The position numbers and the translations under genes are program-made. A stretch of DNA of 64,000 nucleotides. Source: Falsiphaeobacter marinintestinus (GTDB lineage Bacteria > Pseudomonadota > Alphaproteobacteria > Rhodobacterales > Rhodobacteraceae). The DNA lies in NCBI RefSeq assembly GCF_007923355.1, contig NZ_VOGO01000013.1:1-64000 (forward strand), written 5' to 3'. Below are positions 45,921-54,651 of the stretch, in pieces (the stretch's first letter is position 1; each line of letters starts with the position of its first letter). The notes under the pieces were generated by a model. The model saw only the letters and a program-made list of their open reading frames with translations, was not told the DNA's origin and searched no databases.

Positions 45921-46627
45921 TCGCAACAGGTGGCAAGTCGATATACGGCGCTTCGGTCGGTATCCTGATGCTGGACGCCCGCTTCCCGCGGATTCCCGGC
46001 GACATGGGCAATGCGCAAAGCTGGCCGTTCCCAGTGCACTACAAAATCGTGCACGATGCGACGCCCGACCGGGTGGTGCGGCAGGGGGGTGACGGGTTAC
46101 TGGGCCACTTCATTGATGCCGCTCGCGACTTGGTGGCAGATGGCGTCGACGGGATCACCACCAATTGCGGGTTCCTGTCGCTGTTTCAGAATGAACTGGC
46201 AGAAGCGGTGCCTGTCCCAGTGGTGACATCGTCACTGATGCAGGTCGAAATGGTCAACCGTGTCTTGCCCGCGGGCAAGCGGGCTGGCGTGCTGACAATC
46301 TCGGCCTCGACGCTGACAGAGGCCCATCTTGTCAAGGCGCGCGTCCCGGAGGGCACGCCAATTGGAACGACGGAAGGCGGGCAGGAATTCACTCGCGCGA
46401 TCCTGAAGAACGAGCTTCAGCTGAACGTCGAAATGGCCCGGCAGGACAATGTCGCGGCAGCGTTAGCCTTGCAGAAATCCAACTCAGATTTGGGCGCCAT
46501 CGTGCTGGAATGCACCAACATGTGCCCTTACGCTGCGGATATCTCGGAAGCGACAGGCTTGCCGGTGTATTCCATCCTCAGCCTTGTGACATGGTTCCAG
46601 TCCGGGTTGCAGCCCCCAAGGTGGTAA
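45917..46627 (+). CDS. Aspartate/glutamate-racemase-family protein
   Basis: The 236-residue protein has two cysteines in the expected places: TTNCGFLSLF near residue 78 and LECTNMCPYAA near 197, one on each side of the active site in PLP-independent racemases. Hydantoin racemase and arylmalonate decarboxylase belong to the same fold, so the reaction could be racemisation, isomerisation or decarboxylation. It is coupled to the GntR gene by a four-base overlap and is convergent with the aminotransferase gene. Confidence 0.8.
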   Translation: MIATGGKSIYGASVGILMLDARFPRIPGDMGNAQSWPFPVHYKIVHDATPDRVVRQGGDGLLGHFIDAARDLVADGVDGITTNCGFLSLFQNELAEAVPVPVVTSSLMQVEMVNRVLPAGKRAGVLTISASTLTEAHLVKARVPEGTPIGTTEGGQEFTRAILKNELQLNVEMARQDNVAAALALQKSNSDLGAIVLECTNMCPYAADISEATGLPVYSILSLVTWFQSGLQPPRW

Positions 46628-46718
46628 TCGGCTCAGCGCGGTGTCGGACTTACCCGCGCCACGCTGAACCGTTGGGTCGTGAAACCTGCGCAGGGTTTCT
46701 CAGGCCCGTCTTGAACGA

Positions 46719-48065
46719 TCAGACAGCGGCAAAACCGGCGTCCAGGGCAGACAGGATCGTGGCCGCGTCCTGCTCACCCAACACAAGGGGAGGCGACAGG
46801 ATGATGTTCGGCCCCGAAACCCGGACCATGGCCCCGGATTGATAGGCGGTTTCCTGAATGACAGCGGCTGTTTCGCCGTCGATGGGCTTTTTCGTGGCGC
46901 GGTCACTGACCACCTCAATCGCGGTCATGAGACCATGCCCGCCCCGAACGTCGCCGATGATGTCGTATTTTGCCATCAGGTCCTTGCAGCCCTGGAAAAG
47001 CTGATCGCCGCGGGCGGCCGCATTGTCCACAACATTCAACCGTTTCGTTTCTGCCAAACAGGCAAGCGCGGCCGCCGCACCTACCGGATGCCCGGAATAG
47101 GTATAGCCATGGCCGATCTTGGCGGCAGGATTATCTTCGAATGCTTCGACCATTCTTTCGCCAATCATCAGGGCGCCAAACGGGAAATAGCCGTTGGTGA
47201 TCGCCTTGGCCGTCGCAATCATGTCAGGCTGGATGCCCCAAAGCCGCGCGCCTGACCATGCTCCAGTGCGCCCGTATCCCGTGATAACCTCATCCGTGAT
47301 CAGCAAAATGCCGTTCCGGTTACAGATCTCCTGAACCATCGGTGCAAAGGATTTGTGTGGAGGGATGACACCACCTGCGCCCAGGATCGGCTCCATGATC
47401 ATCGCCGCAATGGTATTCGCACCCTGAAACGCAATCTCATCCTCAAGTGCCGCCACACACAGGTGCGCCAGTTTTTCGGGGTCAGTTTCATTGAAGGGAT
47501 TGCGATAGGTATAAGGGGCGGGGATGTGAAAACACCCGGCCAGAAGCGGCTCATAGGCGGTGCGGAAATTGGCATTGCCGTTGACGCTTGCCCCCCCGAA
47601 GTGGGTGCCGTGATACCCTTTCTTGAGGCTCAGAAACTTGGTGCGCCCGGTCTCGCCGCGCAGTTTGTGATATTGCCGCGCCAACCGCAGTGCGGTTTCA
47701 ACCGAATCCGAGCCGCCCGAGGTAAAGAACGACCGTTGCATTCCATCGGGGGCAAAGAAGTCCTGCAATTCATAAGACAATTCGATCACGGCATCATTTG
47801 TCGTGCCGCGAAAGGTCGAATAATAGGGCAGCTTGTTCAGCTGATCTGCAATTGCGTCTTTGACGGGTTGGCAGGAATAACCAAGGTTGACGTTCCAAAG
47901 ACCGCCGACCGCATCAACAACCTTATGCCCGTCAATATCGGTAATGCTGACACCGCTCGAGTCGGTGATGATCTTTGGCGGATTTTCGATACTGTCCTGA
48001 GGTGACGTCATCGGATGCCACATTTGGCGGGCGTTGTTTTCTTTCAGGAAATTCGAATCTTTCAT
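46719..48065 (-). CDS. Class III aminotransferase
   Basis: The 448-residue PLP enzyme belongs to the omega-amino-acid:pyruvate/taurine:pyruvate group. The PLP lysine lies in MIATAKAITNGYFPFGAL; LLITDEVITGYGRTGAWSG contains the aspartate that contacts the ring nitrogen; FTSGGSDSVETALRLARQYH precedes them. The start at 48065 (MKDSNFLKENNARQMWHPMT) overlaps the IclR stop by four bases. The amino donor (a beta-alanine-, taurine- or polyamine-like compound) cannot be told from sequence alone. No taurine dehydrogenase or xsc gene is seen here. Confidence 0.87.
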   Translation of the reverse strand: MKDSNFLKENNARQMWHPMTSPQDSIENPPKIITDSSGVSITDIDGHKVVDAVGGLWNVNLGYSCQPVKDAIADQLNKLPYYSTFRGTTNDAVIELSYELQDFFAPDGMQRSFFTSGGSDSVETALRLARQYHKLRGETGRTKFLSLKKGYHGTHFGGASVNGNANFRTAYEPLLAGCFHIPAPYTYRNPFNETDPEKLAHLCVAALEDEIAFQGANTIAAMIMEPILGAGGVIPPHKSFAPMVQEICNRNGILLITDEVITGYGRTGAWSGARLWGIQPDMIATAKAITNGYFPFGALMIGERMVEAFEDNPAAKIGHGYTYSGHPVGAAAALACLAETKRLNVVDNAAARGDQLFQGCKDLMAKYDIIGDVRGGHGLMTAIEVVSDRATKKPIDGETAAVIQETAYQSGAMVRVSGPNIILSPPLVLGEQDAATILSALDAGFAAV

Positions 48066-48871
48066 GATGCAGGTTCCAATGTGGGGTGTAGGTTTAAGGA
48101 TCTGGCCCAACTGGCCTCGATGCTGTCTGGGATTGTGCCACCCCAGTTCCGGGTGATGTCGCGACTGGCCTGCATCAGGTTTTCCTGGATGCGACGCACC
48201 AGATAAGAAGTGCAGCGACTTGCCACGCTTGCCACGGACACGCATCCGGCCAGGCGGCCCGTCTGGTCGAAAACAGGCGCGGCAAGGCTGTGAACATCTT
48301 GCTCAAAACTGCTGTTGGTATGTCCAAAGCCCGTGTCGCCCACGCTTTCGACGGTACGGGCCAGTTCGTCGACCGTTTTCACGGTGGTCGACGTAAACAC
48401 CTGCAGTCTGCTTGCTGCAACGTCGATCAGGTCTGGCGGGCCAAAGGCCAGCGCACAAAGGCCCGAGGCCGTCGCGTGAAGCGGAAACGTCTGAATGTCG
48501 ATGATGACCCGGGTGCTGTGCATCGACGATTCGCACGAGGCGAGCGCGTACAAAGTTGTGCCCGACAATTCCGACACATGCGCCGTTTCACCTGTTTCGA
48601 TGGCAAGACGTGACAGCGCCGGCATCGCGCTTTCCTTGCGCGGAACTGTCAACTCGCGGGTCTGGGCCAGTTGCAGAACGGCCGGACCAAGACGATAGCG
48701 TTTGGTTTCCGGCGTCTGCTCAACAAACCCGGCCTCTTCAAGCACTTGTAAATGCCGATAGGTTGTCGCCTTGTCCCGACCCGCGAGCCGACACAGCTCT
48801 GACAAGCCGATTTCAGGGCGCTTGGTTGAGAACAGCGATAAAAGCGCAAGAGTTTTGGCCGCCGAAGACAT
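48062..48871 (-). CDS. IclR-family transcriptional regulator
   Basis: The 269-residue protein has an N-terminal winged helix (AKTLALLSLFSTKRPEIGLSELCRLAGRDKATTYRHLQVLEEAGFVEQTPETKRYRLGPAV) and the IclR effector domain (ALASCESSMHSTRVIIDIQTFPLHATASGLCALAF; FGHTNSSFEQDVHSLAAPVFDQTGRLAGCVSVA). Its last codons overlap the aminotransferase start, so it is co-translated with that gene and probably controls it and itself. The inducer is unknown. Confidence 0.92.
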   Translation of the reverse strand: MSSAAKTLALLSLFSTKRPEIGLSELCRLAGRDKATTYRHLQVLEEAGFVEQTPETKRYRLGPAVLQLAQTRELTVPRKESAMPALSRLAIETGETAHVSELSGTTLYALASCESSMHSTRVIIDIQTFPLHATASGLCALAFGPPDLIDVAASRLQVFTSTTVKTVDELARTVESVGDTGFGHTNSSFEQDVHSLAAPVFDQTGRLAGCVSVASVASRCTSYLVRRIQENLMQASRDITRNWGGTIPDSIEASWARSLNLHPTLEPAS

Positions 48872-49040
48872 AGGTCCACCATCTGAGTTCGGCCAAAGGG
48901 TGGCACAGCTTGTTTAACAAGGCAATCGATTTTTGCAAATGATGGTTTGATATGCGAACCGGCGCAGAGCAACTAAGATGATACGGTGTGTTCCGCTCAG
49001 GCCCCCGGTTTCCGCACGTTTGATTTTGATGGCAACCCCG

Positions 49041-50585
49041 TCAACCGGCGCCGAAACAGGTCACTGGCCGGGATACATTGTACAATTCAACCTCGCCCAG
49101 CGGGCGCAGGCCGGAACAACAGCTTGCAATAGCATCCGACATCACGATCCGCTGGCCCGCAACCTTCCCGTAGTCCGACAACCGCGCGGCGATATTGGCG
49201 GCCTGACCGATCACAGTGAAATCCAGGCGTTCGCGCGATCCGACATTGCCATAGGTGACGCGCCCGTAATCCAACCCGATGGCGGTATCACATTTGTGCA
49301 CGGGGTCCTTCGCATTGATCGCATCCAGCTGCGCAAGGATTTCCTTGGCCGTGTCCAGCGCATGGCTGCTGGCCTTCTGTGCGTCTTCACCTTCCGGAAA
49401 GACCGCCAGAACAGCGTCGCCAATGAACTTCAGCACTTCACCGCCATTCGCGTGAACCACGTCCGACACGGTATCAAAGAACTGGTTCAGCAACGCTATA
49501 TAGTCCCGCCGGCTGAGCTGTTCTTCCAAAACCGTCGAATTGCGCAGATCGCAGAACATGATTGCGGCGTCGATCTCATCCCCGTCACCGCGACGGATCT
49601 CACCGCCCAGTACCCGCGCGCCTGTGCGCTTGCCGACATAGGTCTCAAGCAGGGTCTGTGCGTTCGATCGTTGGGCAAACACCTCGTAAAACCGGCTGAT
49701 CACGAAAACGCACTCAAACACCGTTCCCAGATCCCCGGTCGAAAACCCGTCCGGGTGATCGCTGGTCAGGGTCAGCACGTTGGTCCGCCCGTCCGAAAAT
49801 GGCAAAGGCATCGCCACATAGTCTGTCGCGCCCTGCTGTTTCAGATCTTCCATGATCGGGAAACTGGCTTCGAAATGCGCCGCGTCCAGCCGCTGACGCA
49901 CTCCGCCCAACCCGTTCGACACATGCCTGAGAGGGCTGTTGATATAGGATTCGTGGTCATGCAGTTCATAGGTCGGCGCATAGGTGGTCAGTTCATCTTC
50001 GCCGCGTTTCCAGATGATGTTGCGGGCCACAATCAACGGGTGCAAAGACCAGATCAGCACGCTCATCCGCGAAATCGGAATACCGTGTTCGACCAGTTTC
50101 TCGCCCAGCGCCCGGGTGAGATCTTCGGACGATGGCAGCGTTGACGCCTCGCGCATCAGCCAGTCGATCAGCGGGCCGCTAATGCTTGATGGCTTGGCGG
50201 CCTGCAGTTCGTTGTCGCCCAGATCGATATGCGTATAGGTATCGGGCATGAACGCGGCAAAGCCCTGGACATCGCGGCTTTCGGGCAGGGCGACCTCATA
50301 GCTCCAGACGGCATTCTTGATCGCCTGATCGCCGATGTGCAGATCGCGATAGCTCGCCGTGCCCTTGAAAGGGCAAAAGGTCTGCAATGCGGAGGGTGCG
50401 CTCATATCAACCAAAATGTCTTCGACCGGGACATAGATCGCCGGGTTCAGCCGGGTTTCATACATCACCTTGGCGCGACTGGAACTGGCCAGTATGACAT
50501 CCCCGCGAGAGATGGTGACGCGGCCCTGAAGCGGTCGGATTTCGATATCATAGGCAGCGACCGGAGGCGAGCTTTGTACGTTCAT
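49041..50585 (-). CDS. DUF427 domain fused to a class III nucleotidyl cyclase
   Basis: The 514-residue protein joins two known modules. Residues about 15-125 look like DUF427 (VTISRGDVILASSSRAKVMYE, YVPVEDILVD, TFCPFKGTASYRDL, AVWSYEVALPES). A middle region (about 135-335) has no domain I recognise. Residues about 345-500 are a class III cyclase domain with both metal aspartates (AIMFCDLRNST; GGEVLKFIGDAVLAVFP) and NVGSRERLDFTVIGQAANIAARL. It should make cAMP or cGMP; the base-specifying residues were not resolved. There are no membrane segments. It stands alone between the IclR gene and a small secreted protein gene. Confidence 0.85.
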   Translation of the reverse strand: MNVQSSPPVAAYDIEIRPLQGRVTISRGDVILASSSRAKVMYETRLNPAIYVPVEDILVDMSAPSALQTFCPFKGTASYRDLHIGDQAIKNAVWSYEVALPESRDVQGFAAFMPDTYTHIDLGDNELQAAKPSSISGPLIDWLMREASTLPSSEDLTRALGEKLVEHGIPISRMSVLIWSLHPLIVARNIIWKRGEDELTTYAPTYELHDHESYINSPLRHVSNGLGGVRQRLDAAHFEASFPIMEDLKQQGATDYVAMPLPFSDGRTNVLTLTSDHPDGFSTGDLGTVFECVFVISRFYEVFAQRSNAQTLLETYVGKRTGARVLGGEIRRGDGDEIDAAIMFCDLRNSTVLEEQLSRRDYIALLNQFFDTVSDVVHANGGEVLKFIGDAVLAVFPEGEDAQKASSHALDTAKEILAQLDAINAKDPVHKCDTAIGLDYGRVTYGNVGSRERLDFTVIGQAANIAARLSDYGKVAGQRIVMSDAIASCCSGLRPLGEVELYNVSRPVTCFGAG

Positions 50586-50676
50586 GCCGATTGCGTCCTT
50601 TGCCTATCATCAAGCTTATTATAATATGGGAACGATGGTTGGGTTTTCAAAGCCAACCACGAAGGGGTGAAGCTGG

Positions 50677-51006
50677 ATGGTGGGACAAATGCTGCGCGTG
50701 TTTCGCTTTATGCTGATGCCAGTGATGATTATTCTGTGCGTGCAAACCGGACATGCTGAAGGCGAATTTGATTATCGCCGTTCAGATTCGCAGGTTTTGC
50801 CGGGGCCGTGGTGTCTTTGCGGACAAGTTTGCTCTCTGACAAAAGAGAACGGTATGACCCGCGATGATGTGCGGCGCTTGCGGCAGATGGTGCGCTCTTG
50901 TCCACCTGTTCATGACGAATTGATTTATCAGTCTTTTGGAACCTGCGATTGTTCTGCGTTCGCCCAGTCACCCGGATCACAGACGCCGCAATATCCGGGG
51001 CCCTGA
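50677..51006 (+). CDS. Small secreted cysteine-rich protein of unknown function
   Basis: The 109-residue product starts with a hydrophobic signal-like stretch (about residues 5-27, ending GHAEG). The mature part contains six cysteines in the pattern CLC-x3-C, a single C, and CDC, which could form disulfides or bind metal. I recognise no family. It is preceded by a G-rich ribosome site and lies between the divergent cyclase gene and a LysR gene. It is a plausible but unproven gene. Confidence 0.55.
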   Translation: MVGQMLRVFRFMLMPVMIILCVQTGHAEGEFDYRRSDSQVLPGPWCLCGQVCSLTKENGMTRDDVRRLRQMVRSCPPVHDELIYQSFGTCDCSAFAQSPGSQTPQYPGP

Positions 51007-51177
51007 TAGAAACTGTCCGACCACCTGGACACCGTCCTTTTCTACTGCAAGCATAACCGTATCACGATAAATCGCGACCCTGTGCGACAGGGGTTGACCC
51101 TTGATCCTGCAAGCTGACGCGACAGCGGGAAATATCTGACCGTTCCTTGCATGTGGCCTGCCGATTGCCGTGTCACC

Positions 51178-51218
51178 GTTATCAATTGCTGGCTGTCTCT
51201 ATAACCATTATTGATAAC
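51178..51218. promoter_or_regulatory. Long inverted repeat before the LysR gene
   Basis: GTTATCAAT and ATTGATAAC are perfect 9-bp arms with a 23-base spacer; the right arm ends two bases before the LysR start codon. TATCA and TGATA recur at 52112-52135 before the next gene, suggesting one regulator for both. Confidence 0.5.
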
Positions 51219-51220
51219 CC

Positions 51221-52099
51221 ATGACCTTTGATCAGATCCGAACGTTTTTGTGGGTGGCCCGGTTGGGCGGCTTTCGCAAGGCGGCAGAGCGGTTGCATCT
51301 TTCGCAACCGGCAGTGTCGACGCGGATCTCAAATCTGGAACAGGAACTGCGTGTTCCGCTGTTCGAACGCGGCCCCGGTGAACTTGTTCTGACCAAGCAT
51401 GGCACCCTGTTGCTGTCCTATGCCGAGCAAATGTTGTTTGTCGAAGAAGAAATCAAACAGCGTGTCGCCAACCCGTCCGAGGCCGAAGGTCTGTTTCGTG
51501 TCGGCGCAGCGGAAACCATCGCGCAGGCGTGGTTGCCAGAGTTTCTGAAGGCGTTTAGCCAACAATATCCGCGGGTGAATGTCGATCTTACGGTCGATAT
51601 TTCCCTGAACCTGCGCGCGGCCGTTCTTGAGCGTAAGCTGGACCTCGCCTTTTTGATGGGTCCGGTGTCCGAGTATTCCGTCGAAAACGTCGCCTTGCCG
51701 CCGTTCGACCTGCATTGGTATCGCTCGACCGCGAATCCGCAAACCGATTTAAGCGAAATTCCGATCATCTCATATTCCAGCAAGACCCGCCCTTACCGCG
51801 AACTGATGTCCGAACTGTCACGCCGGGTTGGTCCCAAGCTGCGCGTCTACGCATCCGCTTCGCTGTCAGCCAGCCTCAAGATGATTGCAGCGGGAATCGC
51901 TGTCGGGCCGTACCCGCGCGCTTTGGCCACCGAGTTTCTGGAAGCCGGGAAAATCGTCGAATTCGATCCGGGGTTTAGACCGCAACCACTGGCGTTTACA
52001 GCGTCCTACCTGTCTGAACCTCGCAGCTTTCTTGTTGAAAACAGTGCCGAAATTGCCCGTGACGTGGCCTTGTTCTGGGATCAGCAACTCCTTACCTGA
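51221..52099 (+). CDS. LysR-family regulator of the DUF1445/TRAP operon
   Basis: The 292-residue protein has the LysR HTH (residues 1-60; MTFDQIRTFLWVARLGGFRKAAERLHLSQPAVSTRISNLEQELRVPLFERGPGELVLTKHGTLLL) and a typical effector domain. It lies 94 bp before the D-glutamate-cyclase-like gene on the same strand. The start overlaps a region with a long inverted repeat, and no good ribosome site is visible, so autoregulation at the start codon is likely. Confidence 0.88.
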   Translation: MTFDQIRTFLWVARLGGFRKAAERLHLSQPAVSTRISNLEQELRVPLFERGPGELVLTKHGTLLLSYAEQMLFVEEEIKQRVANPSEAEGLFRVGAAETIAQAWLPEFLKAFSQQYPRVNVDLTVDISLNLRAAVLERKLDLAFLMGPVSEYSVENVALPPFDLHWYRSTANPQTDLSEIPIISYSSKTRPYRELMSELSRRVGPKLRVYASASLSASLKMIAAGIAVGPYPRALATEFLEAGKIVEFDPGFRPQPLAFTASYLSEPRSFLVENSAEIARDVALFWDQQLLT

Positions 52100-52111
52100 A
52101 TTCAAAAAATC

Positions 52112-52135
52112 TATCAGTAATGAAATAAAATGATA
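52112..52135. promoter_or_regulatory. TATCA-N14-TGATA site upstream of the DUF1445 gene
   Basis: TATCA and TGATA face each other across 14 AT-rich bases, 58 bp before the start codon. The half-site matches that of the LysR-upstream repeat at 51178-51218, so it may be where the LysR protein activates the operon. Confidence 0.4.
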
Positions 52136-52193
52136 ATTGGCATGAAAGTCCGTGCTCGTGTGATGATTTCGGCACGTCACAAGGGCTGCCATC

Positions 52194-53018
52194 ATGACAT
52201 CTGCACGGGTTTCTCACGCTGACTTGGTATCCGCTTCGGCGGCGGAAGTGCGGGCGGCGATCCGGACCGGGTCGTATGATGGCCATACAGCTGGGCTGGC
52301 CGCCGGAAAGCTGCAATGCAACCTCGCCATCCTGCCCGAGCGGTTTGCGCTGGATTTCCTGCGCTTTTGCCAACGCAACCCAAAACCATGCCCAATCGTC
52401 GGTGTCAGTGATACCGGTGACCCCAGCCTACCAACCTTGGGGCGCGACATTGATATCCGTACCGACGTCTCGAAATACCGCGTGTTTCGGAACGGAACGT
52501 TCAGCGAGGAAGTCACCGACATCCGTGGCGTCTGGTCTGATGATCTGGTCACCATCGCCCTTGGATGTTCGTTCACCTTCGAAAACGCCCTTCTGCGCAA
52601 CGGCATACCGGTCCGGCATATCGAAACCGGTAGGAATGTCCCGATGTTCCGATCCAACATCGACCTTGTTCCAGCGGGCAAGTTTGGCGGGCAGATGGTC
52701 GTGACCATGCGCCCGATCCCCGAACATCAGGTCGCGCAGGCCAAAGACATCAGCAGTCGTTTCCCGCAGGCACACGGCGCACCGATCGCGGTCGGCGACC
52801 CTACGCAGATCGGCATTGCCGACCTGTCCCGGCCTGATTGGGGCGATGCAGTCGATATCAAACCCGGCGAAGTGCCTGTCTATTGGGCTTGCGGTGTGAC
52901 TCCGCAAAACGTGCTTCTGGATGCCGCCCTGCCCATCTGCATCACCCATTCCCCCGGTCACATGCTGATCGCCGACGTCGCAGAAGACGCTGAAACACCA
53001 ATCCTGATAACAAGCTGA
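52194..53018 (+). CDS. D-glutamate-cyclase/DUF1445-family protein
   Basis: The 274-residue protein has the family core: GLAAGKLQCNLAILPERFALDFLRFCQRNPKPCPIVGVSDTGDPSLPTLG, then IALGCSFTFENALLRNGIPVRHIE, MVVTMRPIPEHQVAQA, APIAVGDPTQIGIADLSRPDWGD, and CGVTPQNVLLDAALPICITHSPGHMLIAD. This family was named hydro-lyase and later linked to D-glutamate cyclase (D-glutamate to 5-oxo-D-proline). It is the first gene of an operon that continues with a TRAP transporter and a DUF2848 protein. The true substrate in this operon is not proved. Confidence 0.85.
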   Translation: MTSARVSHADLVSASAAEVRAAIRTGSYDGHTAGLAAGKLQCNLAILPERFALDFLRFCQRNPKPCPIVGVSDTGDPSLPTLGRDIDIRTDVSKYRVFRNGTFSEEVTDIRGVWSDDLVTIALGCSFTFENALLRNGIPVRHIETGRNVPMFRSNIDLVPAGKFGGQMVVTMRPIPEHQVAQAKDISSRFPQAHGAPIAVGDPTQIGIADLSRPDWGDAVDIKPGEVPVYWACGVTPQNVLLDAALPICITHSPGHMLIADVAEDAETPILITS

Positions 53019-53044
53019 CCCTGTCCAACTAGGAGACCTGAACA

Positions 53045-54076
53045 ATGAAAAAAATCCTGTCCATTCTCGCCGCAAGCACCGCGCTTGCCACACCTGTCCT
53101 TGCTGAAAACCTGTCTGTCGTCGGCAGCTGGTCCAGCCTGCCCTTGCACAAACAGTATGAAACACCGTTCTGGAGCACGACATTGCCCGATGCCTCCGGC
53201 GGCAACATCACGGTCGAGCTGACAACACACAACCAGATGAGCCTTGGGCTGGGCGATATTTACCCTCTGCTGGGTCAGGGCGTCTATGACGTCGCCATGA
53301 CCGTTGCGGATTACGCCGTTGCCGATGCGCCCGAGTTGGAAGGCCTTGATGTTCCGCTTCTGGCCCTGACCGCCGACGAAGCTCGCGCAATGGTCGATGC
53401 CGCGCGGCCCATGGTGTCCGACATTTACCGTGACCGTTTCAACGCGCATGTCTTGGCCATTGCGCCTTACCCACCGCAGGTCGTTTTCTGTAATCATGAG
53501 ATCGCGGGCCTTGGCGATCTGGAAGGCCTGAAAGTACGCGCCTCGGGTCGCATGACCGCCAAACTGCTCGAGGCGTTGGGCGCCGAAGGTGTGAACGTGT
53601 CATTCTCAGAGGTGCCGGGCGCGTTGCAGAACGGCGTGGTCGATTGTGCCGTCACCGGTGCTGGTTCGGGTTACAGCGCGGGCTGGTGGGAAGTTTCGAC
53701 CCATCTGCTGCCGATCCCGCTGGGCGGCTGGGATTCTGTCGTCACCGCGATGAACATGGACAAGTGGAACAGCCTGGATGCCGACACGCAGGCCCTGATC
53801 ACCAGCGAAATTTCGAGTGGCTTTGAAGAGCCCGCCTGGGCCAGCGCGCAGGACGCTTTAGCCAATGACATCTCGTGTCTGACCGGCAATGGCGATTGCC
53901 CATCGGGTGAGTCCCGTTCGATGACACTGGTCGAAGTCAGCCCGGAAGATTTCAGTCATGCGCGGGACATTCTCACAAGCAAAGTTCTTCCCGATTGGGC
54001 CGAACGCGCTGGAGGAGATTGGGCGACACGCTGGAATGACAGCGTTGGCCAGGTTGTCGGCGTGACGATCAACTAA
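53045..54076 (+). CDS. TRAP transporter substrate-binding protein (second system)
   Basis: The 343-residue protein has a signal peptide (MKKILSILAASTALATPVLAEN) and a DctP-like fold: the canonical segment DLEGLKVRASGRMTAKLLEALGAEGVNVSFSEVPGALQNGVVDCAVTG contains the arginine (VRASG) that usually binds the carboxylate. An insertion with two cysteines (DISCLTGNGDCP) near residue 280 is unusual. It follows the D-glutamate-cyclase-like gene by 26 bp and precedes its membrane partners. Confidence 0.9.
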   Translation: MKKILSILAASTALATPVLAENLSVVGSWSSLPLHKQYETPFWSTTLPDASGGNITVELTTHNQMSLGLGDIYPLLGQGVYDVAMTVADYAVADAPELEGLDVPLLALTADEARAMVDAARPMVSDIYRDRFNAHVLAIAPYPPQVVFCNHEIAGLGDLEGLKVRASGRMTAKLLEALGAEGVNVSFSEVPGALQNGVVDCAVTGAGSGYSAGWWEVSTHLLPIPLGGWDSVVTAMNMDKWNSLDADTQALITSEISSGFEEPAWASAQDALANDISCLTGNGDCPSGESRSMTLVEVSPEDFSHARDILTSKVLPDWAERAGGDWATRWNDSVGQVVGVTIN

Positions 54077-54102
54077 AGCAAAAATCAGGGGACGTGCCGG
54101 GC

Positions 54103-54651
54103 ATGGAACTCAGGATGATACATAACCTGCGGGTGATCAACAAAGGGGTCGCCCTTGTGGTTGGCTTTGGCTTGTTGGTGTGCGCAGCGTTTGTGCTGAC
54201 AGATATCATCATGCGCCGGTTCGGCACGTCCCTTGGTGGCACAGAAGAAATAGCCGGCTATGCCATGGCGCTGGCGACGTCGTGGGGCATGTCATACACG
54301 CTGATTGAACTGGGGCACGTCCGGATCGACCTTTTGCGCAGCCGTGGGGGCAGCTTTGTCCGGGCCTTGTTCGACGTCTTTTCGATGATCGTGATGTCAG
54401 GCGTGGTAGTCACAATCGCCATCAAGGCATGGCCGGTTCTTGAACGATCCCTCGTCAATGGCTCGCGGGCCAATACGCCGCTGGAAACCCCGCTGGCCTG
54501 GGTCCAGTTGCCATGGTTTGCTGGGTGGGTCTGGTTTGCCCTGATGTCGTCATTGACGACACTCGCCGCGCTCAGTTTGCTCCTGAAACGCCGGCACGCC
54601 GAAACCGAAAGCTTTGTCGGTGCGTTTGCCGAACAGGAGACGCTGCAATGA
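54103..54651 (+). CDS. TRAP transporter small permease (second system)
   Basis: The 182-residue DctQ-type protein has four membrane segments and the family core FVLTDIIMRRFGTSLGGTEEIAGYAMALATSWGMSYTLIELGHVRIDLLRSR. ATG 54103 was chosen, but a GTG at 54094 is possible; AGGGG lies upstream. Its stop overlaps the DctM start (ATGA), so the two subunits are made together. Confidence 0.88.
   Translation: MELRMIHNLRVINKGVALVVGFGLLVCAAFVLTDIIMRRFGTSLGGTEEIAGYAMALATSWGMSYTLIELGHVRIDLLRSRGGSFVRALFDVFSMIVMSGVVVTIAIKAWPVLERSLVNGSRANTPLETPLAWVQLPWFAGWVWFALMSSLTTLAALSLLLKRRHAETESFVGAFAEQETLQ

Noticed and set aside
43414-48065. Taurine pathway (xsc plus tpa)
   Set aside because: A TPP enzyme and a class III aminotransferase are close together, but they are in separate units, the TPP enzyme does not show the features of sulfoacetaldehyde acetyltransferase that I know, and no phosphotransacetylase or taurine transporter is present.
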